NCBI GenBank assembly: GCA_003230435.1
Contig: QIDW01000093.1
Location: 1-8,184 of the forward strand
DNA length: 8,184 nt
Reading direction: 5' to 3'
From: Acidimicrobiia bacterium
GTDB lineage: Bacteria; Actinomycetota; Acidimicrobiia; Spongiisociales; ZC4RG35
The notes under the pieces were generated by a model. That model ran no database searches and was not told the DNA's origin. It was given only the letters and a program-made list of their open reading frames with translations. The position numbers and the translations under genes were made by a program. Positions 1-6,718 of the stretch are shown here, piece after piece; position 1 is the stretch's first letter; every line of letters starts with the position of its first letter.

Positions 1-545
1 ATCAAACCGAGCGGTACCGAGAGCACCAGCATCACAATGAGCGCCAGAATCGCCTGACCGCCGTTGCTGATGATCATGAGACCGGCCCACTGCATGAAAC
101 GGCTGATCTGGTCGACATCCGAGGTGACCCGGGAGACAAGCACACCTCTCTGCTCAGACGCCTGGTGGAGCATCGACAGATCATGAATATGTCGGAAGGC
201 ACGGATGCGGAGACCAGACAGAGCGGTCTCGGCCACCCTAGCCAGGCGAACGTGCATCCACCCGGTTGCCCCTGCCGTGATCAACACAGCTACCAACGCG
301 ATGAGAGTCATCCGGACGACAAAGGCGATGTCGATTGCGCCGTCCTCGAGGCCACCATCGATTACCTGCTGGATGGCAATGGGCACAATCACTCTGCTGG
401 CAGTCGCCACGAGGGCAATGGCAATGGTTCCCGAAAGCCCTCGACGAAGCTCGGGGGAGAGACTCAGACCTTGTCGAATGGTGGCGGCGGCCCCCTTCTC
501 GGTGTCCCGCGCCGTCGCGGCGTCGACGGTTGTTTCGGAGGTCAC
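1..545 (-). CDS. ABC exporter half-transporter, N-terminal membrane part (runs off left edge)
   Basis: This is the membrane domain of an ABC exporter half-transporter, expected to sit in the cytoplasmic membrane and pair with the product of the gene just upstream. About 181 codons are visible; the ATPase domain lies beyond the window. Two hydrophobic spans are clear (roughly residues 36-57 and 68-88), followed by the conserved cytoplasmic stretch with SEQRGVLVSRVTSDVDQIS, typical of type I exporter intracellular loop 1, and then another hydrophobic region. The start is GTG at 543-545. It overlaps the upstream TGA as GTGA (4 nt), which implies translational coupling, and a weak GAAGAG lies 5 nt before it. 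The substrate cannot be read from the sequence. Because the upstream partner has a degenerate ATPase site, I infer that this one carries the canonical site; that half is not visible. Confidence 0.85.
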   Translation of the reverse strand, partial: MTSETTVDAATARDTEKGAAATIRQGLSLSPELRRGLSGTIAIALVATASRVIVPIAIQQVIDGGLEDGAIDIAFVVRMTLIALVAVLITAGATGWMHVRLARVAETALSGLRIRAFRHIHDLSMLHQASEQRGVLVSRVTSDVDQISRFMQWAGLMIISNGGQAILALIVMLVLSVPLGL

Positions 546-2372
546 GCCGGCTCTTCTATCTGGTCGTAGGCATCGATGAGACTCCGATAGGCGGGAAGTG
601 ACCTGTAAAGCGCCTCGTGTGTGCCACGGTCGATGACCCGGCCGTCCTCGATATAGATGACCTCATCGGCAAGAACTATGGAGGAGCGTCGATAGGCGAC
701 TATCACAACGCTGGTGTCCAACTGCTCCAAACCATCGAGGATCGCACTCTCGACGGCCGGATCGACAGCAGAGGTGGCGTCGTCCAGGACAAGAAGTCTT
801 GGCTCCCGCACCAGTGCCCGGGCAATAGCGATCCGTTGTCTCTGCCCACCCGAGAGGGAGGCTCCGCGCTCACCAACCACCGTGGCGTAACCCGATGGAA
901 GATCCTTGATGAAATCGTCGGCTTGGGCGAGCTCGGCTGCTGCTATCACGTCGGACTCGTCAAAGGGCTCACCTAGCGTGATGTTGTGATAGACGGAGTC
1001 GTTGAAAAGGAAGGTCTCCTGGAAGACGATGCTCACCGACTTGGCGAGTGCCGATCGGTCTAGGTCGACCAGGCCGCGGCCGTCAAGACATATCTCACCC
1101 TTCTCAGGGTCAAAGAGTCGCACCAGCAAGTGGCGATCCGGTGGGACCAACGAGGGCAACCCTCGTACCGGCGCTGACATTCAGCGTGACCGACTCGATA
1201 CCGCGACGCTCGTCATCGCTCCTCAGACTTTCTGTGCCAACACCGGCGGCGGAAAGGTCCTCGTGCTCGGTATCCGCGTATAGATATCGCACTGACTCAG
1301 CGGAGGCTTCCGCGCCGCCTTCCTCGGACGAACTGTGCGCCCCGTACTCAACAAGTGCCTCCTCGTTGAGGACTGCCTCGACCCGATCAAGGCCGACCAT
1401 CGCGCGTGGTAGTTCACCGAGCAGCCACCCGAAGACTCGCATTGGAAGTGCGACGAGCCTGAAGAGGTAGGCGAAGGCTATGAGGGACCCAGCGGTCAAG
1501 ACACCTTGATCGACCCTCCATGCGCCGACGGCGAGGACAGCCAGTATCCCGATGCTGGGTAGTGCCTCGATCACCGGATCAAAGACCGCTCTCAGACGGC
1601 CAACCTCGACCATGCGATCCCTCAGGGCCTCGGATCTCTCCCCGAACCGACCTACCTCGGCGTCCTCGCGGCCCAGGGTCTTGACGACTAGAGCCGCATC
1701 GAATGACTCGTGAGCGATGTCGGCAACTTCGGCCCGGAGCCGCTGGGCCTTGGCCGCTACGGCCCTCATCCTTCGCTGGAACGTGTAGTTGACGATCATC
1801 AGCGCCGGCCCTACGGCAAATCCGACCAGCGCCAGAAAAGGATCGGTGAGCAGGAGAAGAATCGCCGTGACAACGAGCATGATGATGACCGCAAAAGCCA
1901 TCGGTAGGGGAGCGGCGACGAAAGAAGCAGCTTCGACGTCCTCGTTGACGTTGGCCAACAACTGTCCGGTGGAGTGGCGACGATGCCATTCGACGGGAAG
2001 ATCGAGATATCGGTCAGTGACTTCGACTCGATCTCGATACTGGAGTCGATGCTGGGCGAAGTAGGCGCCCATGCGGCGCAGAGTGATCCCAACGGCTCGA
2101 GCACTCGAAACACCGATGATGAGCGCTGCGGCCGTCGCCAAGGTCGCTGAGGCCACTTCACCGGCATCGACCGACGGCAACAGCACGGAGTCCATGATCC
2201 ATCCGACGACAAAAGACGAAGCGATCGTCATCACGGCAAAAAGGATTGCGCCTGCACCACCGACGGCAAACTCCCGGGGGGCTCTACGCAGTTGCCGCCC
2301 TATCAGGTGCCAGCTTTGACCCATCGTCGCAACATTCTGACGCTCAGGTGCCTCGGAAAGGTCGCTCGTCAT
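542..2372 (-). pseudogene. ABC exporter half-transporter with degenerate ATPase domain, frameshifted at Walker A
   Basis: The first frame (2372 to 1110) gives six membrane segments (about residues 37-60, 76-95, 152-176, 177-196, 270-286, 292-315) and enters the ATPase domain at VALVGPTGS (to residue 413). It then reads out of frame to a TGA at 1110-1112. The second frame resumes at HLLVRLFDP (from 1132) with Q-loop IVFQE, signature LSGGQ (842-856), Walker B LLVLDD (779-784 for the two Asp), D-loop SAVD and a C-terminus ending at TGA 542. The GKST core of Walker A is missing: the break falls at 1133/1134 and fits a loss of 17 nt (or 17 plus or minus a multiple of 3). Repaired, the protein would be about 615 aa, normal for the family. 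Walker B has Asp where catalytic Glu is usual, and the switch His is Tyr (692-694), as in the degenerate half of heterodimeric exporters. An acidic linker of about 20 extra residues (near 367-390) precedes Walker A. The lesion could be real or an assembly error. ATG 2370-2372 has no clear ribosome binding site. Confidence 0.85.
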
Positions 2373-2374
2373 AT

Positions 2375-2407
2375 GTCTCTGAGGCTACGACCGGTTGCCT
2401 CAGAGAC
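2375..2407. repeat. 11-bp perfect inverted repeat at the ABC gene start
   Basis: The arms GTCTCTGAGGC (2375-2385) and GCCTCAGAGAC (2397-2407) are perfect complements separated by 11 nt. The repeat lies 26 nt past the aminotransferase stop and ends 2 nt before the ABC exporter ATG. There is no T-run on either strand, so it is not a standard intrinsic terminator. The half-site centres are 22 bp apart, about two helical turns, which suits a dimeric repressor. As RNA it would form a hairpin abutting the start codon and could limit initiation. Which of these applies cannot be decided here. Confidence 0.55.
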
Positions 2408-2433
2408 AAATCTGTCAGGGTCAGGCAGGGGCC

Positions 2434-3654
2434 TCAAGGCTGCAGCCAGGCATCGATGGCGGCGGCTAAGCGGGCGGCGGCTTCGCTGAGCTGTTCTGGT
2501 GAGGCCGTGACGTACGAGAGGCGAAGGTGGGCGGGTCGAGGGGTCGTGACGGCGAAGGCCGACCCGGGCACGAATGACACTCCATGCTCGATTGCGACTG
2601 GGAGCAGATCGGCTGTGTCCAAACCTGGCGGTAGCTCGCGGCGGAGCTCGGCCCACAGGAACATCCCACCGTCTGGTGGGTCAAAGGTCAGGGTTTCGCC
2701 GAAGTTGGCGGCCAACCCTGTCATCAGCGCGTCGCAGTGAGCCCGGTACCAGGGGGCCAGAGAGGAAAGGTGATTGGAGAACCATTCCGCGTCGCCGACC
2801 AGTCTGGCGGTGATGTGCTGGGTGAGAGTCGAGGTGTGGAGATCTGCGGCCTGCTTGGCGATCGCCAGCGCCTCGATCAGCCGGGCAGGTCCGATCGTCC
2901 AGGCGACCCGGAGGCCCGGAGCGAGGGTCTTCGAAACGGTCCGCACCCTTATCACCCGCTCGCTCATCGAAGCCATCGAGGGCAGGTTCTCGCCGCTGAA
3001 TCGCAGGGCAGCGTAGGGGTCGTCCTCAATGATGAGGAAGTCGTGCTGGTCGGCAAGGCGGGCCAGATGGGCGCGGCGGTCACTGGACAGGGTGGCGCCG
3101 GTCGGGTTCTGGAAGTTGGGATTGGTGTAGACGGCCTTGGGGGAGAGGCCGGCGCGCAGTTTCGTCTCCAGCGCCTCGGTGTCCAGGCCGTCTTCGACCA
3201 TGGGAATGCCGACCAGTTCCGGCTCATATTTCCGCAGGGCCTGGAGGGCGCCGAGATAGGCAGGGTCGTCCACAACAACAACGTCGCCGCGATCGACCAA
3301 CACGCGGCCGAGGAGATCGAGCGCCTGCTGGGAGCCGGTAGTGACCAGGATCTGGTCGGGGAGAGAGGGTGCCCCATCCTCCTCAGCGAGTCTGGCGGCC
3401 ACTTCTCGAAGCTCCGGTTCGCCCTCAGTGAGCCCGTACTGAGCGGCTCTGGCGCCAAACTCGTCAAACGCCGCCGCAGTTGCCTCGATTATGCGGTCGA
3501 TCGGGAATAGCTCCGGGGCGGGAATTCCACCGCCAAGGCTGATCAGGCCCTTTCTGGCGGCGTGGCGAAGGAGATCACGAATGGCGGAAGACTCGGAGTT
3601 GCGGGCGCCGCTCGACAGAAGATGTTCGACAAGTTGATCAGCTGAAAATGGCAT
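2434..3654 (-). CDS. PLP-dependent aminotransferase, class I/II (LysN / 2-aminoadipate type)
   Basis: This is a cytosolic fold-type I aminotransferase of 406 aa, a complete length for the LysN/MocR-catalytic-domain group. Visible landmarks in order are: substrate-binding start LISLGGGIPAPELFP (38-51), YGLTEGEPELRE (73-84), cofactor phosphate loop VTTGSQQALD (104-113), YTNPNFQNPTG with Asn183, EDDPY with Asp211 (pyridine nitrogen) and Tyr214, the Schiff-base Lys242 in SKTLAPGLRVAW, and the carboxylate-binding Arg378 in LRLSY. The family transaminates 2-aminoadipate, aromatic or branched-chain amino acids; the exact substrate cannot be read. It lies 78 nt downstream of leuA on the same strand with no terminator between, so co-transcription is likely. 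That makes a role in leucine or related 2-oxoacid transamination attractive but inferred. The start ATG at 3652-3654 gives the usual N-terminus, though no strong Shine-Dalgarno is seen. Confidence 0.93.
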   Translation of the reverse strand: MPFSADQLVEHLLSSGARNSESSAIRDLLRHAARKGLISLGGGIPAPELFPIDRIIEATAAAFDEFGARAAQYGLTEGEPELREVAARLAEEDGAPSLPDQILVTTGSQQALDLLGRVLVDRGDVVVVDDPAYLGALQALRKYEPELVGIPMVEDGLDTEALETKLRAGLSPKAVYTNPNFQNPTGATLSSDRRAHLARLADQHDFLIIEDDPYAALRFSGENLPSMASMSERVIRVRTVSKTLAPGLRVAWTIGPARLIEALAIAKQAADLHTSTLTQHITARLVGDAEWFSNHLSSLAPWYRAHCDALMTGLAANFGETLTFDPPDGGMFLWAELRRELPPGLDTADLLPVAIEHGVSFVPGSAFAVTTPRPAHLRLSYVTASPEQLSEAAARLAAAIDAWLQP

Positions 3655-3732
3655 CCGGCGAAGATAGTCGCTTGGTGAACGACCCTGAGCCTCCCATCCA
3701 CAACGAGCGCGAGCGGAGTCCAGGCTTTCTTG

Positions 3733-5424
3733 TTACGGGTGCTGGCGTTCAAATGCAGACAGGACAGCCAGAAGTGAGGCTGTAGTGATGTTGGAGTCGA
3801 CTCCGATACCCCATTTGAGGATCCCATCGGCGCCAACACTCTCGACATAGGCCACGGCCTGAGCATCCGCTCCGCGTCCGATGGCATGCTCGGAATAATC
3901 TACGACGTCGAACGCCTCGTCCCAGCGCTCACAGAGAGCGTGAACGAAGGCTTCGACGGGCCCGTCGCCCTCGCCGTTGACAGTTACCGCTTCATCGTGG
4001 AACTCGAGTTGGGCGCTGACGTGGGTCCGGCCGTGACCGTCACTGGTTGCCGTGTGCAATTCGTGGCCGCGCAGTGCGAGTTTCGGCGCCAACGGCAGAT
4101 ACTCGGCCTGAAACGCAGCCCACATCGAGTCGGGTGCTATCTCGGTGCCGCTGTCCTCGGTGATGTGCTGGATGGTCTTGGAGAACTCGATCTGGAGACG
4201 ACGCGGTAGGTCGAAGCCGTGTTCTTCCTTCATCACATAGGCCACGCCACCCTTGCCCGATTGTGAGTTGACTCTGATCACTGCCTCGTAGCTGCGCCCC
4301 GTGTGCTTGGGGTCGATAGGGAGATAAGGCACACGCCACGACTCGTAGTCGTATGGCAGGGCGTCAAAGCCCTTCTTGATCGCGTCCTGATGCGAGCCAG
4401 AAAAGGCCGTGTAAACCAGGTCTCCGACGTAGGGATGGCGGGGATGCACTGGCAGCCGGTTGCAGTACTCAGCAGTTCGTCGCAGGGAATCGATGTCGCT
4501 GACATCGAGCTCGGGATCGACCCCATTTGCGAAAAGATTCATCGCAAGATTCACAACATCGACGTTGCCGGTGCGCTCGCCATTGCCGAACAAGGTGCCT
4601 TCGACCCGGTCGGCTCCGGCCATTACTCCAAACTCGGCAGCGGCGATGGCGCAACCGCGGTCGTTGTGGGGATGAAGGCTGACGATCACCGAGTCCCTGT
4701 CTCGGATGGTTCGGCAAAACCACTCGATCACATCGCCATAAACATTTGGCGAGTAACACTCAACGGTGGCCGGCAGGTTGAGGATGAGCGGGTTCTCGGA
4801 CGTCGGACCTATGACATCCATTACCGCTTCGCAGACTTCTACTGCGTAGTCGGGCTCGGTGAGAGTGAAGCTCTCCGGCGAGTACTCATACCGAATGACG
4901 GTGTCATCCATCGATTCTTCAAGTTTCTGGCACAGTTTGGCGGCATTGACCGCGATCTCCTTGATTCCCTCCTTGTCGAGCCCGAAGACGAGGTCTCGCT
5001 GAAGGGGGTTGGTGGAGTTGTAGAAGTGAACGATTGCCTGCCGGGCGCCCTTGATGCAGTCGTAGGTGCGCTCGATGAGCTCGTCCCGACACTGAACCAG
5101 CACCTGGATGGCGACATCCTCGGGGACGAGGTCATCCTCGATGAGCTGGCGGACGAAGTCATAGTCCGTCTGGCTGGCCGAAGGGAATCCGACCTCGATC
5201 TCCTTGAAACCTACCTCTATGAGCTCTTGGAACATCCGGAGCTTGCGTGCAGTGTCCATCGGGTCGATCAGAGCCTGGTTCCCGTCCCTCAGATCCACCG
5301 AGCACCATGTGGGCGCGTGGTCGATCACCCGATTGGGCCATGTCCGATCTTCCAGCACGAGAGGTACGAGCGGTTGGTACTTCTCAAATGGCATCTTCTT
5401 TGGTGTGTCGTTGGGAGGTGGCAT
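3733..5424 (-). CDS. leuA: 2-isopropylmalate synthase (alpha-IPM synthase)
   Basis: This enzyme condenses acetyl-CoA with 2-ketoisovalerate to 2-isopropylmalate, the first committed step of leucine synthesis, in the cytosol. The 563-aa protein is of the long, mycobacterial-type LeuA class. The HMGL-like TIM barrel starts with VDLRDGNQ (43-50; Arg46 and Asp47 expected catalytic/metal residues), continues with IEVGFPSASQTDYDF, YSPESF (Glu184) and the metal-binding HPHNDRG (His251, His253), then GTLFGNGERTGNVD (276-289). The linker and C-terminal LeuA dimerisation/regulatory domain (about 450-563) hold the leucine feedback site in this family. Ribosome binding site AGGAG (5431-5435) stands 6 nt before ATG 5422-5424, fixing the start; the stop is TAA. 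Expression appears controlled by a leucine attenuator just upstream. No anomaly is seen in the coding region. Confidence 0.98.
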   Translation of the reverse strand: MPPPNDTPKKMPFEKYQPLVPLVLEDRTWPNRVIDHAPTWCSVDLRDGNQALIDPMDTARKLRMFQELIEVGFKEIEVGFPSASQTDYDFVRQLIEDDLVPEDVAIQVLVQCRDELIERTYDCIKGARQAIVHFYNSTNPLQRDLVFGLDKEGIKEIAVNAAKLCQKLEESMDDTVIRYEYSPESFTLTEPDYAVEVCEAVMDVIGPTSENPLILNLPATVECYSPNVYGDVIEWFCRTIRDRDSVIVSLHPHNDRGCAIAAAEFGVMAGADRVEGTLFGNGERTGNVDVVNLAMNLFANGVDPELDVSDIDSLRRTAEYCNRLPVHPRHPYVGDLVYTAFSGSHQDAIKKGFDALPYDYESWRVPYLPIDPKHTGRSYEAVIRVNSQSGKGGVAYVMKEEHGFDLPRRLQIEFSKTIQHITEDSGTEIAPDSMWAAFQAEYLPLAPKLALRGHELHTATSDGHGRTHVSAQLEFHDEAVTVNGEGDGPVEAFVHALCERWDEAFDVVDYSEHAIGRGADAQAVAYVESVGADGILKWGIGVDSNITTASLLAVLSAFERQHP

Positions 5425-5469
5425 CGGGATCTCCTGGATTGGGATGGATCTGTTACAGAGTTGGCCGGC

Positions 5470-5495
5470 AAAAGAAAAAGCCCCCTTCTGGGGGC
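5470..5495 (-). terminator. Intrinsic terminator in the leuA leader (attenuator)
   Basis: On the minus strand GCCCCC (5490-5495), loop AGAA and GGGGGC (5480-5485) make a perfect 6-bp GC stem. It is followed by TTTTTCTTTT (5470-5479), a textbook Rho-independent terminator. It lies 45 nt upstream of the leuA ATG, and the only open frame between it and the promoter is the leader peptide. Its role is therefore premature termination of the leuA transcript. Confidence 0.92.
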
Positions 5496-5524
5496 GGGCG
5501 AAAGCAAGTATGTGCGCGTTCGCC

Positions 5525-5560
5525 CTACATAAGGAGGAGGGAGCGATTTGTAAGGGTCAC
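5525..5560 (-). CDS. leuA leader peptide (MTLTNRSLLLM)
   Basis: This small frame reads GTG ACC CTT ACA AAT CGC TCC CTC CTC CTT ATG TAG, giving 11 residues with three consecutive leucines directly before Met and stop. Scarce charged leucyl-tRNA would stall the ribosome there. GTG 5558-5560 is chosen because it falls 7 nt after a TACAAT -10 element, so the transcript could begin at the start codon (leaderless). In-frame ATG 5567-5569 would give MAIVTLTNRSLLLM, but it overlaps the -10 and has no Shine-Dalgarno. The peptide is expected to act only in cis through its translation. Confidence 0.72.
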   Translation of the reverse strand: MTLTNRSLLLM

Positions 5561-5567
5561 GATGGCC

Positions 5568-5597
5568 ATTGTAGCCGTGCAACGTATCACCCCACAA
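5568..5597 (-). promoter_or_regulatory. Probable promoter of the leuA leader
   Basis: A -10 element TACAAT (5568-5573) and a weak -35 TTGTGG (5592-5597) are separated by 18 bp. The predicted start of transcription, about 7 nt downstream, coincides with the GTG of the leader peptide. The -10 is close to consensus and the -35 poor. The call rests on position and on its fit with the attenuator. Confidence 0.55.
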
Positions 5598-5622
5598 GGA
5601 GGCGGCTCCATTCCGATGGGCG

Positions 5623-5657
5623 TTGACCGAGGTTCACGATCGTAGTAACGTTGCTAC
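5623..5657 (+). promoter_or_regulatory. Promoter and palindromic operator of the Phd/VapC module
   Basis: The -35 TTGACC (5623-5628) and TANNNT-type -10 TAACGT (5646-5651) are spaced 17 bp apart. The -10 lies inside the imperfect palindrome GTAGTAACGTTGCTAC (5642-5657; 14 of 16 positions symmetric). A strong AGGAGG follows at 5665-5670. An antitoxin-binding palindrome over the -10 is what autoregulated type II toxin-antitoxin operons usually carry. Binding by this antitoxin is inferred. Confidence 0.6.
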
Positions 5658-5673
5658 TTTAGTCAGGAGGATC

Positions 5674-5931
5674 GTGGCAATCAAGAAAATGACCAGCCGG
5701 GAGTTCAATCAGAACACAGCCGGCGCTAAGAGAGCCGCTCGAGCCGGACCGGTGTACGTCACCGACAGAGGCCGTCCCTCCTATGTTCTGGTCACCTTCG
5801 AGGACTACGAACGGCTTGCTGCGAATCAGTCGAGCGTGATCGATACTCTTTCGGAGCCGTCGGGGGTCGAGGACATCGACTTCGAGGTCCCGGTCTCCCG
5901 GGAAGCTGCCCGTCCCACCCGCTTCGACTGA
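5674..5931 (+). CDS. Type II antitoxin, Phd/YefM family
   Basis: This is an 85-aa antitoxin that should neutralise the adjacent PIN toxin and repress its own operon. The N-terminal DNA-binding half shows the family pattern MTSREFNQNTAGAKRAA (6-22), then GPVYVTDRGRPSYVLVTFEDYERL (25-48). The C-terminal tail, roughly 55-85, is acidic and then basic (DIDFEVPVSREAARPTRFD) and should wrap the toxin. GTG 5674-5676 is chosen because AGGAGG ends 3 nt before it and homologous proteins begin a few residues before MTSRE. An upstream in-frame ATG at 5623 falls on the promoter and is unlikely; the internal ATG 12 codons further upstream of none of these sites is not needed. The stop overlaps the toxin start by one base (TGATG), showing tight coupling. 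Confidence 0.9.
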   Translation: MAIKKMTSREFNQNTAGAKRAARAGPVYVTDRGRPSYVLVTFEDYERLAANQSSVIDTLSEPSGVEDIDFEVPVSREAARPTRFD

Positions 5932-6350
5932 TGTTCGTGCTCGACACCAACGTGGTGTCGGAACTCAGGAAAGCCAAAGCGGGGAGGGCGAACCCGGGCC
6001 TCACCGATTGGGCCAGCGGAGTGCCTGCGGCGCTCATGTTCCTGTCGGTGATCTCGCTTCACGAACTCGAACACGGTGTGCTGCTCGCAGAGCGGAACGA
6101 CCCACCAAAGGGTGAAGTCCTGCGAGAGTGGCTCAACAGCAGTGTCCTGCCCGCATTCTCAGACCGCATCTTGGATGTTGACCCAGCAGTCGCACTGAAG
6201 GCTGCTGGACTTCACGTACCCGATCCGGCGCCATTCAGAGACGCACTCATCGGTGCAACTGCCATCGTTCATGGGATGGCGGTAGTGACCCGCAATGCAA
6301 GCGATTTCGAAGGCTTTGCCGATCTGGAGCTCATAGATCCCTGGACTTGA
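5931..6350 (+). CDS. vapC: Type II toxin, VapC/FitB-like PIN-domain ribonuclease
   Basis: This 139-aa PIN-domain protein is expected to be a metal-dependent endoribonuclease that cuts tRNA or other RNA when freed from its antitoxin. The acidic active-site residues are all present: Asp5 in FVLDTNVVSEL, Glu45 in SLHELEHG, Asp104 in PFRDALIGATA, and Asp125 in TRNASDFEGF. The length and the C-terminal motif (hydrophobic strand plus VVTRNASDF) match the FitB/VapC group closely, and nothing suggests inactivation. It is read from ATG 5931-5933, overlapping the antitoxin stop by one base. Its 3' end faces the MazF module across 59 bp, and no terminator is evident there. Confidence 0.94.
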   Translation: MFVLDTNVVSELRKAKAGRANPGLTDWASGVPAALMFLSVISLHELEHGVLLAERNDPPKGEVLREWLNSSVLPAFSDRILDVDPAVALKAAGLHVPDPAPFRDALIGATAIVHGMAVVTRNASDFEGFADLELIDPWT

Positions 6351-6409
6351 TTGCCCGACCCATATCGACAGGACCTATCACCTTCGCCGGGGGAGGGTCA
6401 ACATATGTT

Positions 6410-6718
6410 TCAACAGCCCAATGCGTAACCGACAGCCCAGCAGACATCTGCCATCGTGACGTCATCCACGGTTCCAACATGGTTGGTGAGCGACGACCGC
6501 GTGATGGTGTGCACACCATCACAATTGATGACGGAAGGCCCGTCGAGTCCGGCGTCTTCGTGATTGAAGTCCACTTCAGCGGCGAGACCGCGGATCGAGG
6601 TGGTGATTTCAGCAACGGTGACTCTCTGGCGCACGTCGATCACTTCGGGGCGCGTCAGTATCAAGACAGGTCGTGTCTTCCTACCGATCTGCGATAGCCA
6701 GACCTCGCCTCGGGTCAC
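6410..6718 (-). CDS. mazF: Type II toxin, MazF/PemK family endoribonuclease
   Basis: This 102-aa protein has the full MazF pattern: TRGEVWLSQIGRKTRPVLIL (2-21, with the active-site region Arg16), VAEITTSIRGLAAEV (35-49, catalytic-type Thr) and SVINCDGVHTI (62-72), ending in VTMADVCWAVGYALGC. The family cuts mRNA or rRNA at short sequence motifs; this one's motif is unknown. GTG 6716-6718 is preferred: it forms a GTGA overlap with the antitoxin TGA and has GGAG 6 nt upstream. A longer TTG start at 6728-6730 is possible and would add four residues. The gene is coupled to the antitoxin. A perfect 22-bp palindrome lies inside it, over the codons for the conserved CDGVHTI motif. Confidence 0.93.
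   Translation of the reverse strand: MTRGEVWLSQIGRKTRPVLILTRPEVIDVRQRVTVAEITTSIRGLAAEVDFNHEDAGLDGPSVINCDGVHTITRSSLTNHVGTVDDVTMADVCWAVGYALGC
6501..6522. repeat. Perfect 22-bp palindrome inside mazF
   Basis: The half-site GTGATGGTGTG (6501-6511) is followed directly by its exact reverse complement CACACCATCAC (6512-6522). It lies over the mazF codons for the conserved Asp-Gly-Val-His-Thr-Ile stretch. It could be a by-product of coding this motif, a DNA-binding site, or an mRNA hairpin. Confidence 0.9.

Larger units (their letters stand above)
5470..5560 (-). promoter_or_regulatory. Leucine attenuator leader of leuA
   Basis: The untranslated leader of leuA holds, in order: a short open frame ending in three adjacent Leu codons, a possible stem formed by GGGCGAA (5519-5525, overlapping the leader stop) and TTCGCCC (5496-5502) with a 16-nt loop, and an immediately adjacent intrinsic terminator (5470-5495). 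This is the arrangement of ribosome-mediated transcription attenuation, a mode known for leucine genes including actinobacterial leuA. Competing pairs are visible: TATGT (5527-5531) with ACATA (5509-5513), and GCTCCC (5539-5544) with the 3' terminator arm GGGGGC (5480-5485, one G-U pair). Which pair is the true antiterminator is not clear from inspection. Confidence 0.8.

Noticed and set aside
2737..3510. Plus-strand frame of 257 codons opposite the aminotransferase
   Set aside because: It is a shadow of the intact aminotransferase, with no motif or ribosome binding site worth keeping.
5449..5459. TCTGTTACAGA small palindrome between the leuA terminator and its ribosome binding site
   Set aside because: The 5-bp arms are too short to support a functional call. 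It is not a recognised SOS box.
4303..5532. Long plus-strand open frame (409 codons) opposite leuA
   Set aside because: It is antisense to a clear leuA and its translation has no recognisable family. High GC content makes such long antisense frames common.
6400..6409. AACATATGTT palindrome between the two toxin genes
   Set aside because: It is AT-rich, with a stem too short for a terminator and no T-run. It may be chance.
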